This document shows positions 23,950 through 32,667 of a stretch of DNA of 64,000 bases, one piece after another. The position numbers and the translations under genes were made by a program. Source of the stretch: VAXT01 sp963698015 (GTDB taxonomy: Bacteria > Actinomycetota > Thermoleophilia > Gaiellales > Gaiellaceae); NCBI GenBank assembly GCA_963698015.1, contig OY969109.1:1116001-1180000 (forward strand), in the 5' to 3' direction. The notes under the pieces are model-generated. The model made no database searches. It had not been told where the DNA came from and worked only from the letters and a program-made list of their open reading frames with translations. The first letter of the stretch is position 1. Every line of letters starts with the position of its first letter.

Positions 23950-26412
23950 ATGCGCGATCTACCTTCCGGAACCGTCACCCTCGTCTTCACCGATATCGAG
24001 GGGTCGACGTCCCTCATGACCAGCCTTGGTGACGAGTACGCCGACGTTCTGGCGGAACATCGACGGATCCTGCGTGACGCGTTCACAAAGCGCGGCGGAA
24101 TCGAGGTGGACACGCAAGGGGATGCGTTCTTCTACGCGTTCACGCGGGCCGGCGATGCTGTCGAGGCGGCGAGTGAAGGGCAGGATGGGCTGGCCGAGGG
24201 CCCGGTTCGCGTGCGCATCGGAGTTCACACCGGTGAGCCGCTCGTAGCAGCCGAGGGCTATGTGGGAATCGACGTCCACCGGGCCGCGCGGATCGCCGCT
24301 GCCGCTCACGGAGGGCAAGTCGTGATCTCTCAGACCACGCGCGATCTGGTGGACAGCGACCCCGGTCTCCGCGATCTGGGAGTCCATCGCCTGAAGGATC
24401 TGACCGCGCCTGAACGCCTCTATCAGCTCGGAGACACCGAGTTTCCTCCACTTCGGACGCTCGATGCGACGAATCTTCCTGTAACGGCGAGCCCGCTCTT
24501 GGGCAGGGAGCAGGAACTAGAGCAGCTCGTGACGCTGCTCACGGAGGGGCCGCGCTTGGTGACTGTCACCGGCCCAGGCGGGACGGGTAAGACCCGCCTC
24601 GCGTTGCAGGTCGCGGCCGAATTGGTCGGCACGTTTTTGGACGGAGTGTTCTGGGTTCCTCTCGCCGGCCTGACCGATCCCGAGCTCGTCTTGCCGGAGA
24701 TCGCACGAATGCTCCCTGCCCGCGACGACCTTCTTGGCTATCTGCGCGGGAAACAGCAGCTGCTGCTGCTGCTCGATAACTTCGAACATCTGCTCGCGGC
24801 TGCGCCTGACCTCGCGTCGCTCCTCACTGCCGCTGACGGGCTGCGGGTGATCGTGACTAGCCGAGCGCCGCTGAGGATCTTCGGGGAGCGTGAGTACCCA
24901 CTCGAGCCGCTGCCTCCGCACGATGCGGTGACGCTCTTCCTGGAACGAGCCCGCGGGGTCGGGAAAGACCTCGTGCCCGATCCGACTATCGAGTCGATCT
25001 GTCGCCGTCTCGACGGCTTGCCGCTCGCGATCGAGCTCGCCGCTGCACGCACGAAGCTTCTCAGCCCGGAGGCGCTCCTGGAGCGCCTCGATCGCGCCTT
25101 GTCTCTTCTCACGGGCGGCGCGCGCGACGCCCCCGAACGTCAACGAACCCTCCGGGCAACGATCGAATGGAGCCACGACCTCCTCGACGAGGAGTCGAAA
25201 CGTCTCTTCGCCCGTCTCTCGGTCTTTCTCGGGAGCTTTCCGCTCGAGGCCGCCGAGGAGGTCTGCTACGCGGACCTAGACGCGGTGGCAGCGCTCGTCG
25301 ACCTCAGCTTGCTGAAGCCGATCGCCGAAGACCGCTTCCTGATGCTGGAAACGATCCGTGAATACGCCGCCGAGAAGCTCGAGGGATCAGGCGAGGCCGA
25401 CGAGTTGCGTAGTCGGCACGCAAATGCATTTCGGTCTCTGGCCGCCGAGTGCTATGGGCGTCGCGTGGATGCGGAGGCCGAGTGCTCTGAGCGCCTTGAA
25501 TCGGACCACGACGACCTCCGTGCAGCGCTCGAGTGGCTCGCCGCTCACGACCCGGATGCCGAGCTCGAGCTGGCCGGCGCCCTGGGGTGGTTCTGGCTAT
25601 CTCGCTCACATCTCCATGAAGGAAGACGACGACTCACCGACGCTTTGGCACGATCGCGGGCCGAGGGTTCCGTCCGCGCTGTAGCGCTCACCGCTGTCGG
25701 AGGGATCGCTGGTTGGCAGGCGGATGCAGACGGTCTCGCTTGGCTCAGCGAAGGCATCACCCTGTGGCGTGAGCTCGGCGATGTCGCCGAGCTTGCATAC
25801 GCCCTCGAAACGCTCGGTTGGATTCTTTTCGTCGTCGGTGACAACCTGCCGTCGCTCGCGGCCTTCGAGGAGAGTCTCGAGCTGCGGCGCGCCTCCGGCG
25901 ATGCTCGCGGAGAGATGCGCTCGCTCGGCGGTGTTTGCCAGATGCTCGTCGCAGAGAGCGAGGTCGACCGGGCCGAGCCGCTGTCGCGGCAACTTCTCGA
26001 GCTGGCAGGTGACCTGGGTGACTTGCGGTCTGAGCACTTCGCGTACCACTTCTTGGGCGATTGCGCGCTAATTGGGGGCGACTATGACGAAGCCGAGGAT
26101 CGGTACAGGGCGAGCCTGCGGGCCGCACTCCCGCTCGGGAATCTTCTGGAGACGAGCTTCGAGGTGCAGGGCGTCGGAATGTCGGCGGCGGGAAAGGGTG
26201 ACTGGGCGCGAGGGGTCCGCCTGGCGGCAGCCGGCTACGCGCTCTGGGAATCGATCGGCTTTACGCCTTCGGTGCCGTTCTGGAACGCCCTCCTGGACCG
26301 CCACATCGGTGCCGCACGCGACAGGCTCGGCTCAGAGGGCGACGCCGTCTTTGCCGAGGGTCACGCGATGTCGTTCGAAGATGCGGTCTCGCTCGCCCTC
26401 GCATCTGGCTGA
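23950..26412 (+). CDS. class III nucleotide cyclase-NB-ARC-type ATPase-TPR regulatory protein
   Basis: An 820-residue signalling protein. The N-terminal cyclase homology domain has metal-binding Asp in VFTDIEGSTSL (about 12-22) and TQGDAFFYAF (about 57-66), and GIDVHRAARIAAAAHGGQ, where His replaces the catalytic Asn of active cyclases. An AAA/NB-ARC ATPase follows: Walker A GPGGTGKTR near 210, Walker B LLLLDNFEHLL, then DGLPLAIELAAART. The remaining 400 residues are TPR-like helices. It has no LuxR or SARP DNA-binding domain. Cyclase activity is doubtful. The stop codon TGA lies at the edge of att-like copy B, and the gene is the only one between copies A and B. Base composition is somewhat less GC-biased than its neighbours. 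Confidence 0.82.
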   Translation: MRDLPSGTVTLVFTDIEGSTSLMTSLGDEYADVLAEHRRILRDAFTKRGGIEVDTQGDAFFYAFTRAGDAVEAASEGQDGLAEGPVRVRIGVHTGEPLVAAEGYVGIDVHRAARIAAAAHGGQVVISQTTRDLVDSDPGLRDLGVHRLKDLTAPERLYQLGDTEFPPLRTLDATNLPVTASPLLGREQELEQLVTLLTEGPRLVTVTGPGGTGKTRLALQVAAELVGTFLDGVFWVPLAGLTDPELVLPEIARMLPARDDLLGYLRGKQQLLLLLDNFEHLLAAAPDLASLLTAADGLRVIVTSRAPLRIFGEREYPLEPLPPHDAVTLFLERARGVGKDLVPDPTIESICRRLDGLPLAIELAAARTKLLSPEALLERLDRALSLLTGGARDAPERQRTLRATIEWSHDLLDEESKRLFARLSVFLGSFPLEAAEEVCYADLDAVAALVDLSLLKPIAEDRFLMLETIREYAAEKLEGSGEADELRSRHANAFRSLAAECYGRRVDAEAECSERLESDHDDLRAALEWLAAHDPDAELELAGALGWFWLSRSHLHEGRRRLTDALARSRAEGSVRAVALTAVGGIAGWQADADGLAWLSEGITLWRELGDVAELAYALETLGWILFVVGDNLPSLAAFEESLELRRASGDARGEMRSLGGVCQMLVAESEVDRAEPLSRQLLELAGDLGDLRSEHFAYHFLGDCALIGGDYDEAEDRYRASLRAALPLGNLLETSFEVQGVGMSAAGKGDWARGVRLAAAGYALWESIGFTPSVPFWNALLDRHIGAARDRLGSEGDAVFAEGHAMSFEDAVSLALASG

Positions 26413-26463
26413 GTGCCCCCGGCATGAATCGAACATGCGCACGCGGTTTAGGAAACCGCTGCT
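26411..26463 (+). repeat. tRNA-Arg 3'-end direct repeat, copy B (att-like)
   Basis: Fifty-three bases are identical to 38173-38225 of the tRNA-Arg region, nine bases longer into the anticodon stem than copy A. It contains the stop codon of the cyclase-ATPase gene on one strand and the last codons of the broken antiporter frame on the other. It is an internal junction between two inserted segments. Confidence 0.85.
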
Positions 26464-27819
26464 TGCGGGGTAGAACCTCCTACTAATCCTTGAAGGCCAC
26501 GAGCAAGGATTCTTCTACTCGAGCGGTCGTGACGCGTAGGGGATGGGCACCGTTTGGGGGCGCGCCAGCGCTGGGACGGGGTGTGCACGCTCTCCATGCG
26601 GGGCCGGCGATCGCGCGGATGCGCCTGGTACCAGTTGACGTAACGATCCGTCAACGGCTTTGCGGAAAGCCCGTGAGCATAGACGGAGAGGACGATCGTG
26701 AAGACCACGGCGACCGTGATCGTCGAGATGTGAGGCAGCCCACCGTCCTCGAGCACGATGATCGTGAAGACGATCGAGGCGAGCCCGCGCGGCCCGAACC
26801 AGCCGACGAACGCCACCGTCGGCCGGCTGGCGTGTGTCCCGAGGAGCGAGATGGCCACCGGCACCATGCGCACCACGGTGAGGCTGAGAACGCCGTATAG
26901 GGCCGCTCGCCAGGTGAGATCGGCGAGCACCGGTCCTACGATGACTGCGCCGAAGACGATGAAGGTCACGCCGTTGGTCAGCTGGCCCAGTTGGTCCACG
27001 AGGTACCTCTCCTCTTCGTCGGTGCGACGGCGGAGGGCGCCAAACGCGAAGCCCGCGACAAATGCTGCGATGAAGCCGCTTCCTCCGAGCGGCGCCGCGA
27101 GCCCGTAGGCAAGCCCCGCGGTGGCTGCCGGTAGGACCTGGCTCCAGGCGGAGTCCATCCAGCCGCGCTGGAGTGCGAGCCTCGCCACGAACGCCCCGAC
27201 GACACCCGCGATCGCTCCGAAGAGAACGCCGTAGCCGATCGCCTCGACGACGAGCACCAGCGCACCGTCGGGAACTCTCGGAGCTAGCTTCGGTGCCGGC
27301 GATCGCGAGCCCGATGAACAGCAGAGGCACGCAGATGCCGTCGTTGAGCCCCGACTCGACGTTCAGCCCCTGCCGGATGCGGGAGGGTAGGCGCGGATCA
27401 GTCACGACCGCCTGCCCGAGTGCGGCATCGGTCGGCGCCAGGATCACGGCGAGAATCAGGATCTCCCCCAGACTGAACGAGCCGAACATCACCACGCCGA
27501 GCGCCCAGCCCGCCAGGATCGTCAGCGGCAGGCCGATACCGAGAAGCCGCGCGGGCACGGTGTACTCACGTCGAAGCGCCGACAGGTCGATGCGCGAAGC
27601 GTCGGCGAAGAGCACTAGGGTCAGCGTGAGCTCGGCAAGGATTCGAATTTGCTCGCTGGTCGGTCCGAAGTCGATCCAGCCAAGCCCTTTGTTCCCGACT
27701 ATCAGGCCGATCGAGAGAAAGAAGATCGGCGCGGTGATCGGCGTCCGTTCGAGGGCGCGCGAGAGCCCGGCATAGGCGATCAGAATTCCGGCGGCGGACG
27801 CGAGCGCCCAGGAACTCAC
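26448..27819 (-). pseudogene. CPA1/NhaP-type Na+/H+ antiporter broken by a frameshift
   Basis: The N-terminal frame (from GTG 27819) encodes helices of a cation:proton antiporter (ALERTPITAPIFFLSIGL, LAPTDAALGQAVV with the family PTD motif, ESGLNDGICVPLLF). It leaves the correct frame around 27270, where one extra base in a CCC run separates GTEASSESS from DGALVLVVEAIGYG. The second frame then continues with the remaining helices (GGSGFIAAFVAGFAFGA, GWFGPRGLASIVFTI) to 26448. Its C-terminal tail runs into att copy B and is not family-like. Either a real pseudogene or one sequence error; both parts are otherwise intact. Confidence 0.75.
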
Positions 27820-28037
27820 CGCGCGATCCTACGGCTTTCCCTCACGATTCTTCCCCGATCTCGGAGGATGAGCCATTGCTCGGCTGGAAGACGCGCCCAG
27901 CGATGCCGACTCGGCCTCCACGGAGACCCCGGCGCCGCCGCCGGACCTAGATCGGACCCAATTGGTCCGTTCACAAGGATGCAGACAGCGTCAGCTCCGT
28001 GCCCGATCACGATGAGATGTCGCGGCGCTGCTCATGG

Positions 28038-29675
28038 CTATGTTGGCGCGGAGCTTGGTTTGGTTTGAGCGCCAGGTTGGATTGTCGGGATGCCTCCGGT
28101 GAACAGCAGGGCGACGAGCGCGAAGAGTGCGAGGATCGACACGGCGACGCGCAGCCCGTCGATCCGGCTCTCCTGGTTGGTGTGCACGATCGCGTCGACC
28201 GTCCGCGGGCGGACGTGCGCGTCCGAGAGCGCGGCCTTCAGGTCGGCGTCTGAGATGAACGGGACCCCACCGGCGAGGCTCGTCTGAGCCTGGGCGGCGA
28301 CGCGGTCGGGGACGGCAGGGTTGTTCTGGACACCTGTGAGGAACGAGGCGGTCAGCGCGGAGATGAGCACGGCGCCCGCAAGCGCGGTGCCGATGGACGC
28401 GCCGAGCTGTGTCCCCGTGTTCTGGATTCCGCCCACCTCGCCGCTCTGCTCGTCGGGCACCGCCGACACTGTCACGCTCCCCAGCTGGGAGGCGATCGAG
28501 CCGATCCCGGCACCCGCAAGCAGTAGCGGCCAGGTGACGATCTCCGCTCCGGCGCCGTAGTCGAGCAAGGCGATCAGGAGCACTAGCCCGGCGAACATGG
28601 CCATGAAGCCGAGGCGGATGATCCGTCGCGGGTTCGCGTTCGGGAACAGCTTGGGGACTCCGGCAGCGAAGAGCAGCAGCGCCAGCGAAAGGGGCAGCAG
28701 ATGCATGCCGGTCGCGACCGCCGACAGACCGAGCGCAACCGACAGGAACAGCGGAACGACGAAGAAGATCCCCGCCTGTACCAGGAACAGGAAGAAGAAC
28801 GACGTGACGCCGTCGCGCAGCTGGATGTTGCGCAGCATCTTCGGGTCGATCAGCGCAGCCTGGCCGCGTGCGATGCGCCGGTTCTCCCACATCGCGAATA
28901 GGCCTACAACCACACCGCCCGCGAGCACGAGCCAGATCACCGGCGAGAGCCCGAGCCACTCGGGGGAACCGGGCTTGGGCCGCACGAACCCCCACGCACC
29001 CGAGCGGAGGATGCCGATCACGATCAGACCCAGGCCGGCGGCCGACAGCGCCGTGCCAACCAGGTCGAGCTTGGCGCCCTTCTCGGCCGGTGTGTCGTTC
29101 ACCCGACGCGCCAGAGCGAGGATCACCATCACAATCAGCACCTCGCCGACGAACACCCACCGCCAGGAGGCGTACGTCGTGAACAAACCGCCGATCACCG
29201 GCCCGACTGCAGCAGCGATCGCGCCGGCAGCCGCCACGAGTCCGTACGCCCGCGGCCGCTCCGACCGTGCGAAGTTCGAGGCGACCAGCGCCACGATCGC
29301 CGGCATGATCAACACCGCGCCGAAACCCTCCAGGAACGACCAGCCGACGATCAGCACCGTCAGGCTGTGAGACAGCGCCGTCGTCAGTGACCCACACGCG
29401 TAGACGATGCACCCAATCGTGAACGCACGTTTCCGGCCGATGATCTCCCCGACCCTCCCGCCGGTGATCATGAAAGACGCCATCACCAACGTGTAGAGCG
29501 TGATCGCCGTCTGGATCCCGATCACATCGGTCCCGACGTCCTCGGCGACCGTCGCGATCGCCGTGTTCATCACCGTCATATCCAGGGCCATGACGAACTG
29601 CCCCGTCGCCAGCGTGAGCAGCACTAAACCCGAAGCCTTCGCAGCGGCAGAAGCTGCGGTCGGCGCGGCCGTCAT
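28038..29675 (-). CDS. MFS multidrug efflux transporter, DHA2/EmrB-QacA type (14 TM)
   Basis: A 545-residue inner-membrane proton antiporter. Visible marks are the D1 motif in helix I (VMALDMTVMNTAIATV), motif A in the 2-3 loop (GRVGEIIGRKRAF), motif C in helix V (GPVIGGLF) and about 14 helices. Substrates are probably hydrophobic drugs or cations. ATG 29675 has AGGA eight bases upstream. The first 56 codons are duplicated at 30438-30623. It sits in the tRNA-linked island, downstream of and on the same strand as the 29740-30438 gene. Confidence 0.87.
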   Translation of the reverse strand: MTAAPTAASAAAKASGLVLLTLATGQFVMALDMTVMNTAIATVAEDVGTDVIGIQTAITLYTLVMASFMITGGRVGEIIGRKRAFTIGCIVYACGSLTTALSHSLTVLIVGWSFLEGFGAVLIMPAIVALVASNFARSERPRAYGLVAAAGAIAAAVGPVIGGLFTTYASWRWVFVGEVLIVMVILALARRVNDTPAEKGAKLDLVGTALSAAGLGLIVIGILRSGAWGFVRPKPGSPEWLGLSPVIWLVLAGGVVVGLFAMWENRRIARGQAALIDPKMLRNIQLRDGVTSFFFLFLVQAGIFFVVPLFLSVALGLSAVATGMHLLPLSLALLLFAAGVPKLFPNANPRRIIRLGFMAMFAGLVLLIALLDYGAGAEIVTWPLLLAGAGIGSIASQLGSVTVSAVPDEQSGEVGGIQNTGTQLGASIGTALAGAVLISALTASFLTGVQNNPAVPDRVAAQAQTSLAGGVPFISDADLKAALSDAHVRPRTVDAIVHTNQESRIDGLRVAVSILALFALVALLFTGGIPTIQPGAQTKPSSAPT

Positions 29676-29739
29676 AACGACGATCCTGAGCAGCACCCGG
29701 ACGGGCGGCGCCGGACGATTGTGGGCTGCTGATTCGGGT

Positions 29740-30438
29740 TCACGGAGGGCCTGGGAGGGTGAGGATGAGGACGCCAGCGAAGATGAGCAGCCCGGCGCCG
29801 ACACCGATCATGGCAAGGCGCACGCCGAGCAGCGGGAACTGGGTGCTGAGCCCGACCAGGAACAAGACGCTCGCGAGGATGACGGTCACCCGCACGTACT
29901 CGTCGCCCGTCTCTGCAGCCCTCTGACCCTGCGCGTAGAAGGCGTTGGCACTCGCGTCGAGCAGACGTGATTGCGCCTCGCCGGTTGGGATGTACTGCGG
30001 CATCTCCTGCGGCCCCGCCGGCGCATCCGGGTTCGTGAACGGGTGGGTGGCGAGCCAGGCGTCGAACGCGACCCGGTATTCGGGTCGGAAGCGCTTCTCG
30101 GCGAGGCGCATCCCGTTCGGGTTGTGGGTCAGGTAGGCCGCGAACCAGGTGTTGAACAGGATCCCATCAGCGGTGCGGAAGGTCAGGGACTCCTGGAAGG
30201 CGCGGTTCGCCTTCGTCCGGGTCGCGGAGGCCTTCGCGAGCTTGAGCGATGACTCGGTGCCCCACTTCGCGGCCGAGTAGCCCGACCAGGCCGCCACGAT
30301 CGTGACGACCGAGAGCAGCACCGCCCCCGAGACCGAGATGAGCCGGGCGCCATGTCCATCCCCGCCATGCTCGCGTCCGTGATCGGCGTGCTCGCCGATC
30401 TCTTTGCCGACCTCGATTGGAGACAGACCCTCGGGCAT
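29740..30438 (-). CDS. conserved membrane protein, DUF4337-like, 232 aa
   Basis: After a charged, His/Gly-rich N-terminus comes one membrane helix (SVSGAVLLSVVTIVAAWSGY), a long soluble segment with AAKWGTESSLKLAKASATRT and RFRPEYRVAFDAWLATHP, then two C-terminal helices. This layout resembles DUF4337-type proteins; I would not assign a function. ATG 30438 overlaps the stop of the preceding MFS fragment (TGATG) and has GGAGGGA upstream, so its translation depends on, or benefits from, that fragment. The similar soluble length and hydrophobic ends suggest it is intact. Confidence 0.65.
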   Translation of the reverse strand: MPEGLSPIEVGKEIGEHADHGREHGGDGHGARLISVSGAVLLSVVTIVAAWSGYSAAKWGTESSLKLAKASATRTKANRAFQESLTFRTADGILFNTWFAAYLTHNPNGMRLAEKRFRPEYRVAFDAWLATHPFTNPDAPAGPQEMPQYIPTGEAQSRLLDASANAFYAQGQRAAETGDEYVRVTVILASVLFLVGLSTQFPLLGVRLAMIGVGAGLLIFAGVLILTLPGPP

Positions 30439-30623
30439 CAGTCCCTCCGGGTGCTTTTCTGGATCCCGATCACATCGGTCCCGACGTCCTCGGCCACCGT
30501 CGCGATCGCCGTGTTCATCACCGTCATATCCAGGGCCATGACGAACTGCCCCGTCGCCAACGTGAGGAGAACCAAACCCAAAGCCTTCGCAGCGGCGGAA
30601 GACGCGGTCGGCGCAGCCGTCAC
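30438..30623 (-). pseudogene. duplicated N-terminal fragment of the MFS transporter gene
   Basis: The 61-codon frame begins like the intact MFS gene (MTAAPT.SSAAAKALGLVLL) and stays almost identical through TLATGQFVMALDMTVMN and VAEDVGTDVIGIQ, about 56 codons, then ends in an unrelated KSTRRD tail. It contains only the first membrane helix. It is coupled by TGATG to the 29740-30438 gene, so it may act as a translated leader. Recent partial duplication is the simplest origin. Confidence 0.75.
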
Positions 30624-30678
30624 GACTGAGTTCCTACTGACGGCATCGCTCGGAGGTCTTCGCCGAGGCGATGGTGCT

Positions 30679-30786
30679 TCACGTCCTCGTCGGCGGCTTC
30701 ACCTCGAGCAGGGTGAGCGCGAGATTGGAGACGCGCTGCAGGAGATCCGCGAGCTCCGCCTGGTCGCGGATGTTCCCGCTCGACAT
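30679..30786 (-). CDS. possible small protein, 35 aa
   Basis: A short frame starting at ATG 30786, 29 bases after the DUF2252 stop and on the same strand, with GGGCCGAGG just upstream. It reads as a single amphipathic helix (IRDQAELADLLQRVSNLALT) with a short KPPTRT tail. Codon use and hydrophobic pattern look protein-like, but no family is known to me and size alone makes it uncertain. Confidence 0.35.
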   Translation of the reverse strand: MSSGNIRDQAELADLLQRVSNLALTLLEVKPPTRT

Positions 30787-30815
30787 CCTCGGCCCTTCGC
30801 GTGAGGGGGCCACTG

Positions 30816-32507
30816 TCAGACGCTCATTTCGGCTTTCACGCGGCCAGACGTCACCGCTGCCTTGAGCGCTTTGTAGTCGAGATCGTTCTGGTCGGCGTAG
30901 GCCTCGCCGAACGTGGACAGGGCCCGGTCGAGCGCATCGGATGCTCCGAGGTAGCTCGCGATCGCGATCGCGTCCCCGGAGCGGGCGTGGCTCCTTGCGA
31001 GCGCTGCGCCGCACACCTTTGCGTAGGTCCTCATCGATTTCGGATTCATCGTTTCGATGTCCGCCGAACCCTTCGAGTCCCAGAGTTGGCGAACGTAGAA
31101 GTCACGCTCGACGCCCTCGAGGTCGGTTGTACGCAGCCAGCCCAGCATGATGTCGCTTGCGGCCTGGGTCAGTTGCTGGCCCTCGACGACCCGCTGACCG
31201 TGCTGGGAGAACTCGCTCTTGCCCAGGAACGGCTCGAGCACAGATGCCTGTGCCTCCTTGGCCTGGAGGAAGATGGGATCGCTCTCGTCACGGCCGAGCA
31301 GGAGCACGATCCAGGCGCGCGTGCCGACGCTGCCGACGCCGACGACTTTCCGCGCAGAGTGGAGGTAGCGGAAGCGCTCGAGCAGCCGCCGGCGGTCGCC
31401 CGGCAGCGTCTCCCGGTAGGAGCGGACGAGACCGTGCAGGAACTCGCCGAGCCCGCTGCGCTCGCTTGGCTGCATGAGATCCTCCACCGGAACGATCAGC
31501 GGCGGCTGGCTGACGATCCGCGGCTCGCCGTCGACGAGATGCGTCAGCTTCGCGAACGCGGCAAGACTGTCTTTCGCCTGGGCTTTCGCGACGTCACGGT
31601 CGGCCCGCTTGGTCTGCTTCTTGCCCGCCTGCTGCCCGAGCATACGGAGTATCTCGTCGACCTCGATGCGCGCGTACCACAGTGCGAGTGTGTCCATGCC
31701 CGCGAAGCTCTTCATCGCCTTCCGGTAGGCCTGGGTCACTGCGCGGTTGATCGTCTGTCGCTGTTTGGTGGCGAAGCCGCGGTCGCGGCCGGCGACAGCG
31801 AAGCTCGCGACGAGTCGCTTCAGGTCCCACTCGAACGGGCCCGGAAGCGTCTCGTCGAAGTCGTTGACGTCGAAGACGAGCCGCCGGTCGGGCGAGGCGA
31901 ATGCACCGAAGTTGGAGAGGTGCGCATCCCCGCAGAGCTGGACCTGCAACCCCGTCCTCGGGCTGTCCGCGAGATCGGACGCCATTGGGTAGGCGGCGCC
32001 GCGGAAGAACGTGAACGGCGACACGAGCATGCGTCCGTATCGAATCGGGACAAGCTCCGGCACGCGAGTGGCAGCCTGCTCCTCGAGCAGGTCGACCGGA
32101 TCGCGCCGGTTCGACGCCGGGCCCCACTCGCCGAGGGCCGAGCGCCCCACCTCGGCCCGAGCAGCCTTCCCCCGCGCCGTCCGCTCGACCGGCGTCAGGT
32201 GAGGTACGACCGTCGGCCTCGAGGACCGCCTGCCTCGTGAGGCGCCGCTCTTCGCGGCAGGCCGCTTCTGTGAGCGCCCGGCGCGCTTGGGCGCAGGGCT
32301 CTTCTCCGCAGCCGGGCTCGGCGCACTTGGCGCAGGCGGCCCGGTCGGAGGGCTCTCTGCCTCCGGCGCTGTGGCCCCGGTCGCTGGCGCGGGCCGAGCG
32401 TCGTCGCCCTGGGGCGATGCGTCGTCGAGCTGCTGCGGCCCATGAGGACCGCCCGTCGACTCGGGGGCTGCATCCGGGACCTCGCTGGTGTGATCGTAAC
32501 CAGTCAT
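30816..32507 (-). CDS. DUF2252 family protein (copy 2)
   Basis: A 563-residue paralogue of the protein at 21275-22804, sharing PELVPIRYGRML, CGDAHLSNFG, VFDVNDFDET, THLVDGEPRIVS and RKVVGVGSVGTRAWIVLLLG. It differs by a 120-residue Pro/Ala/Lys-rich disordered N-terminus (repeated PAP, KRAGRSQKRPAAK) before the family domain. The function of the family is unknown. ATG 32507 has no clear ribosome site. It lies in the tRNA-linked island at the head of a minus-strand gene series. Confidence 0.82.
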   Translation of the reverse strand: MTGYDHTSEVPDAAPESTGGPHGPQQLDDASPQGDDARPAPATGATAPEAESPPTGPPAPSAPSPAAEKSPAPKRAGRSQKRPAAKSGASRGRRSSRPTVVPHLTPVERTARGKAARAEVGRSALGEWGPASNRRDPVDLLEEQAATRVPELVPIRYGRMLVSPFTFFRGAAYPMASDLADSPRTGLQVQLCGDAHLSNFGAFASPDRRLVFDVNDFDETLPGPFEWDLKRLVASFAVAGRDRGFATKQRQTINRAVTQAYRKAMKSFAGMDTLALWYARIEVDEILRMLGQQAGKKQTKRADRDVAKAQAKDSLAAFAKLTHLVDGEPRIVSQPPLIVPVEDLMQPSERSGLGEFLHGLVRSYRETLPGDRRRLLERFRYLHSARKVVGVGSVGTRAWIVLLLGRDESDPIFLQAKEAQASVLEPFLGKSEFSQHGQRVVEGQQLTQAASDIMLGWLRTTDLEGVERDFYVRQLWDSKGSADIETMNPKSMRTYAKVCGAALARSHARSGDAIAIASYLGASDALDRALSTFGEAYADQNDLDYKALKAAVTSGRVKAEMSV

Positions 32508-32603
32508 TTTTCGCGGCGGCCGAGGATCTCGGAGAGAGAATCCTTGTCTCTCTCCCCGATCGGCCGACGGCCCCAACGCTACGACGGAGACACTCGGCCC
32601 TCC

Positions 32604-32622
32604 ATCGGCCACAATGGCCGAT
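32604..32622. promoter_or_regulatory. 19-bp inverted repeat between a LuxR-type gene and DUF2252 copy 2
   Basis: ATCGGCC (32604-32610) and GGCCGAT (32616-32622) form perfect arms around ACAAT. It lies 97 bp upstream of the DUF2252 start and 46 bp downstream of the regulator stop. It could be an operator or a weak terminator. Confidence 0.35.
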
Positions 32623-32667
32623 ATCGCCCGCCCTCACCCGCGTGATTACCCACACGGGGCCGCGAGC

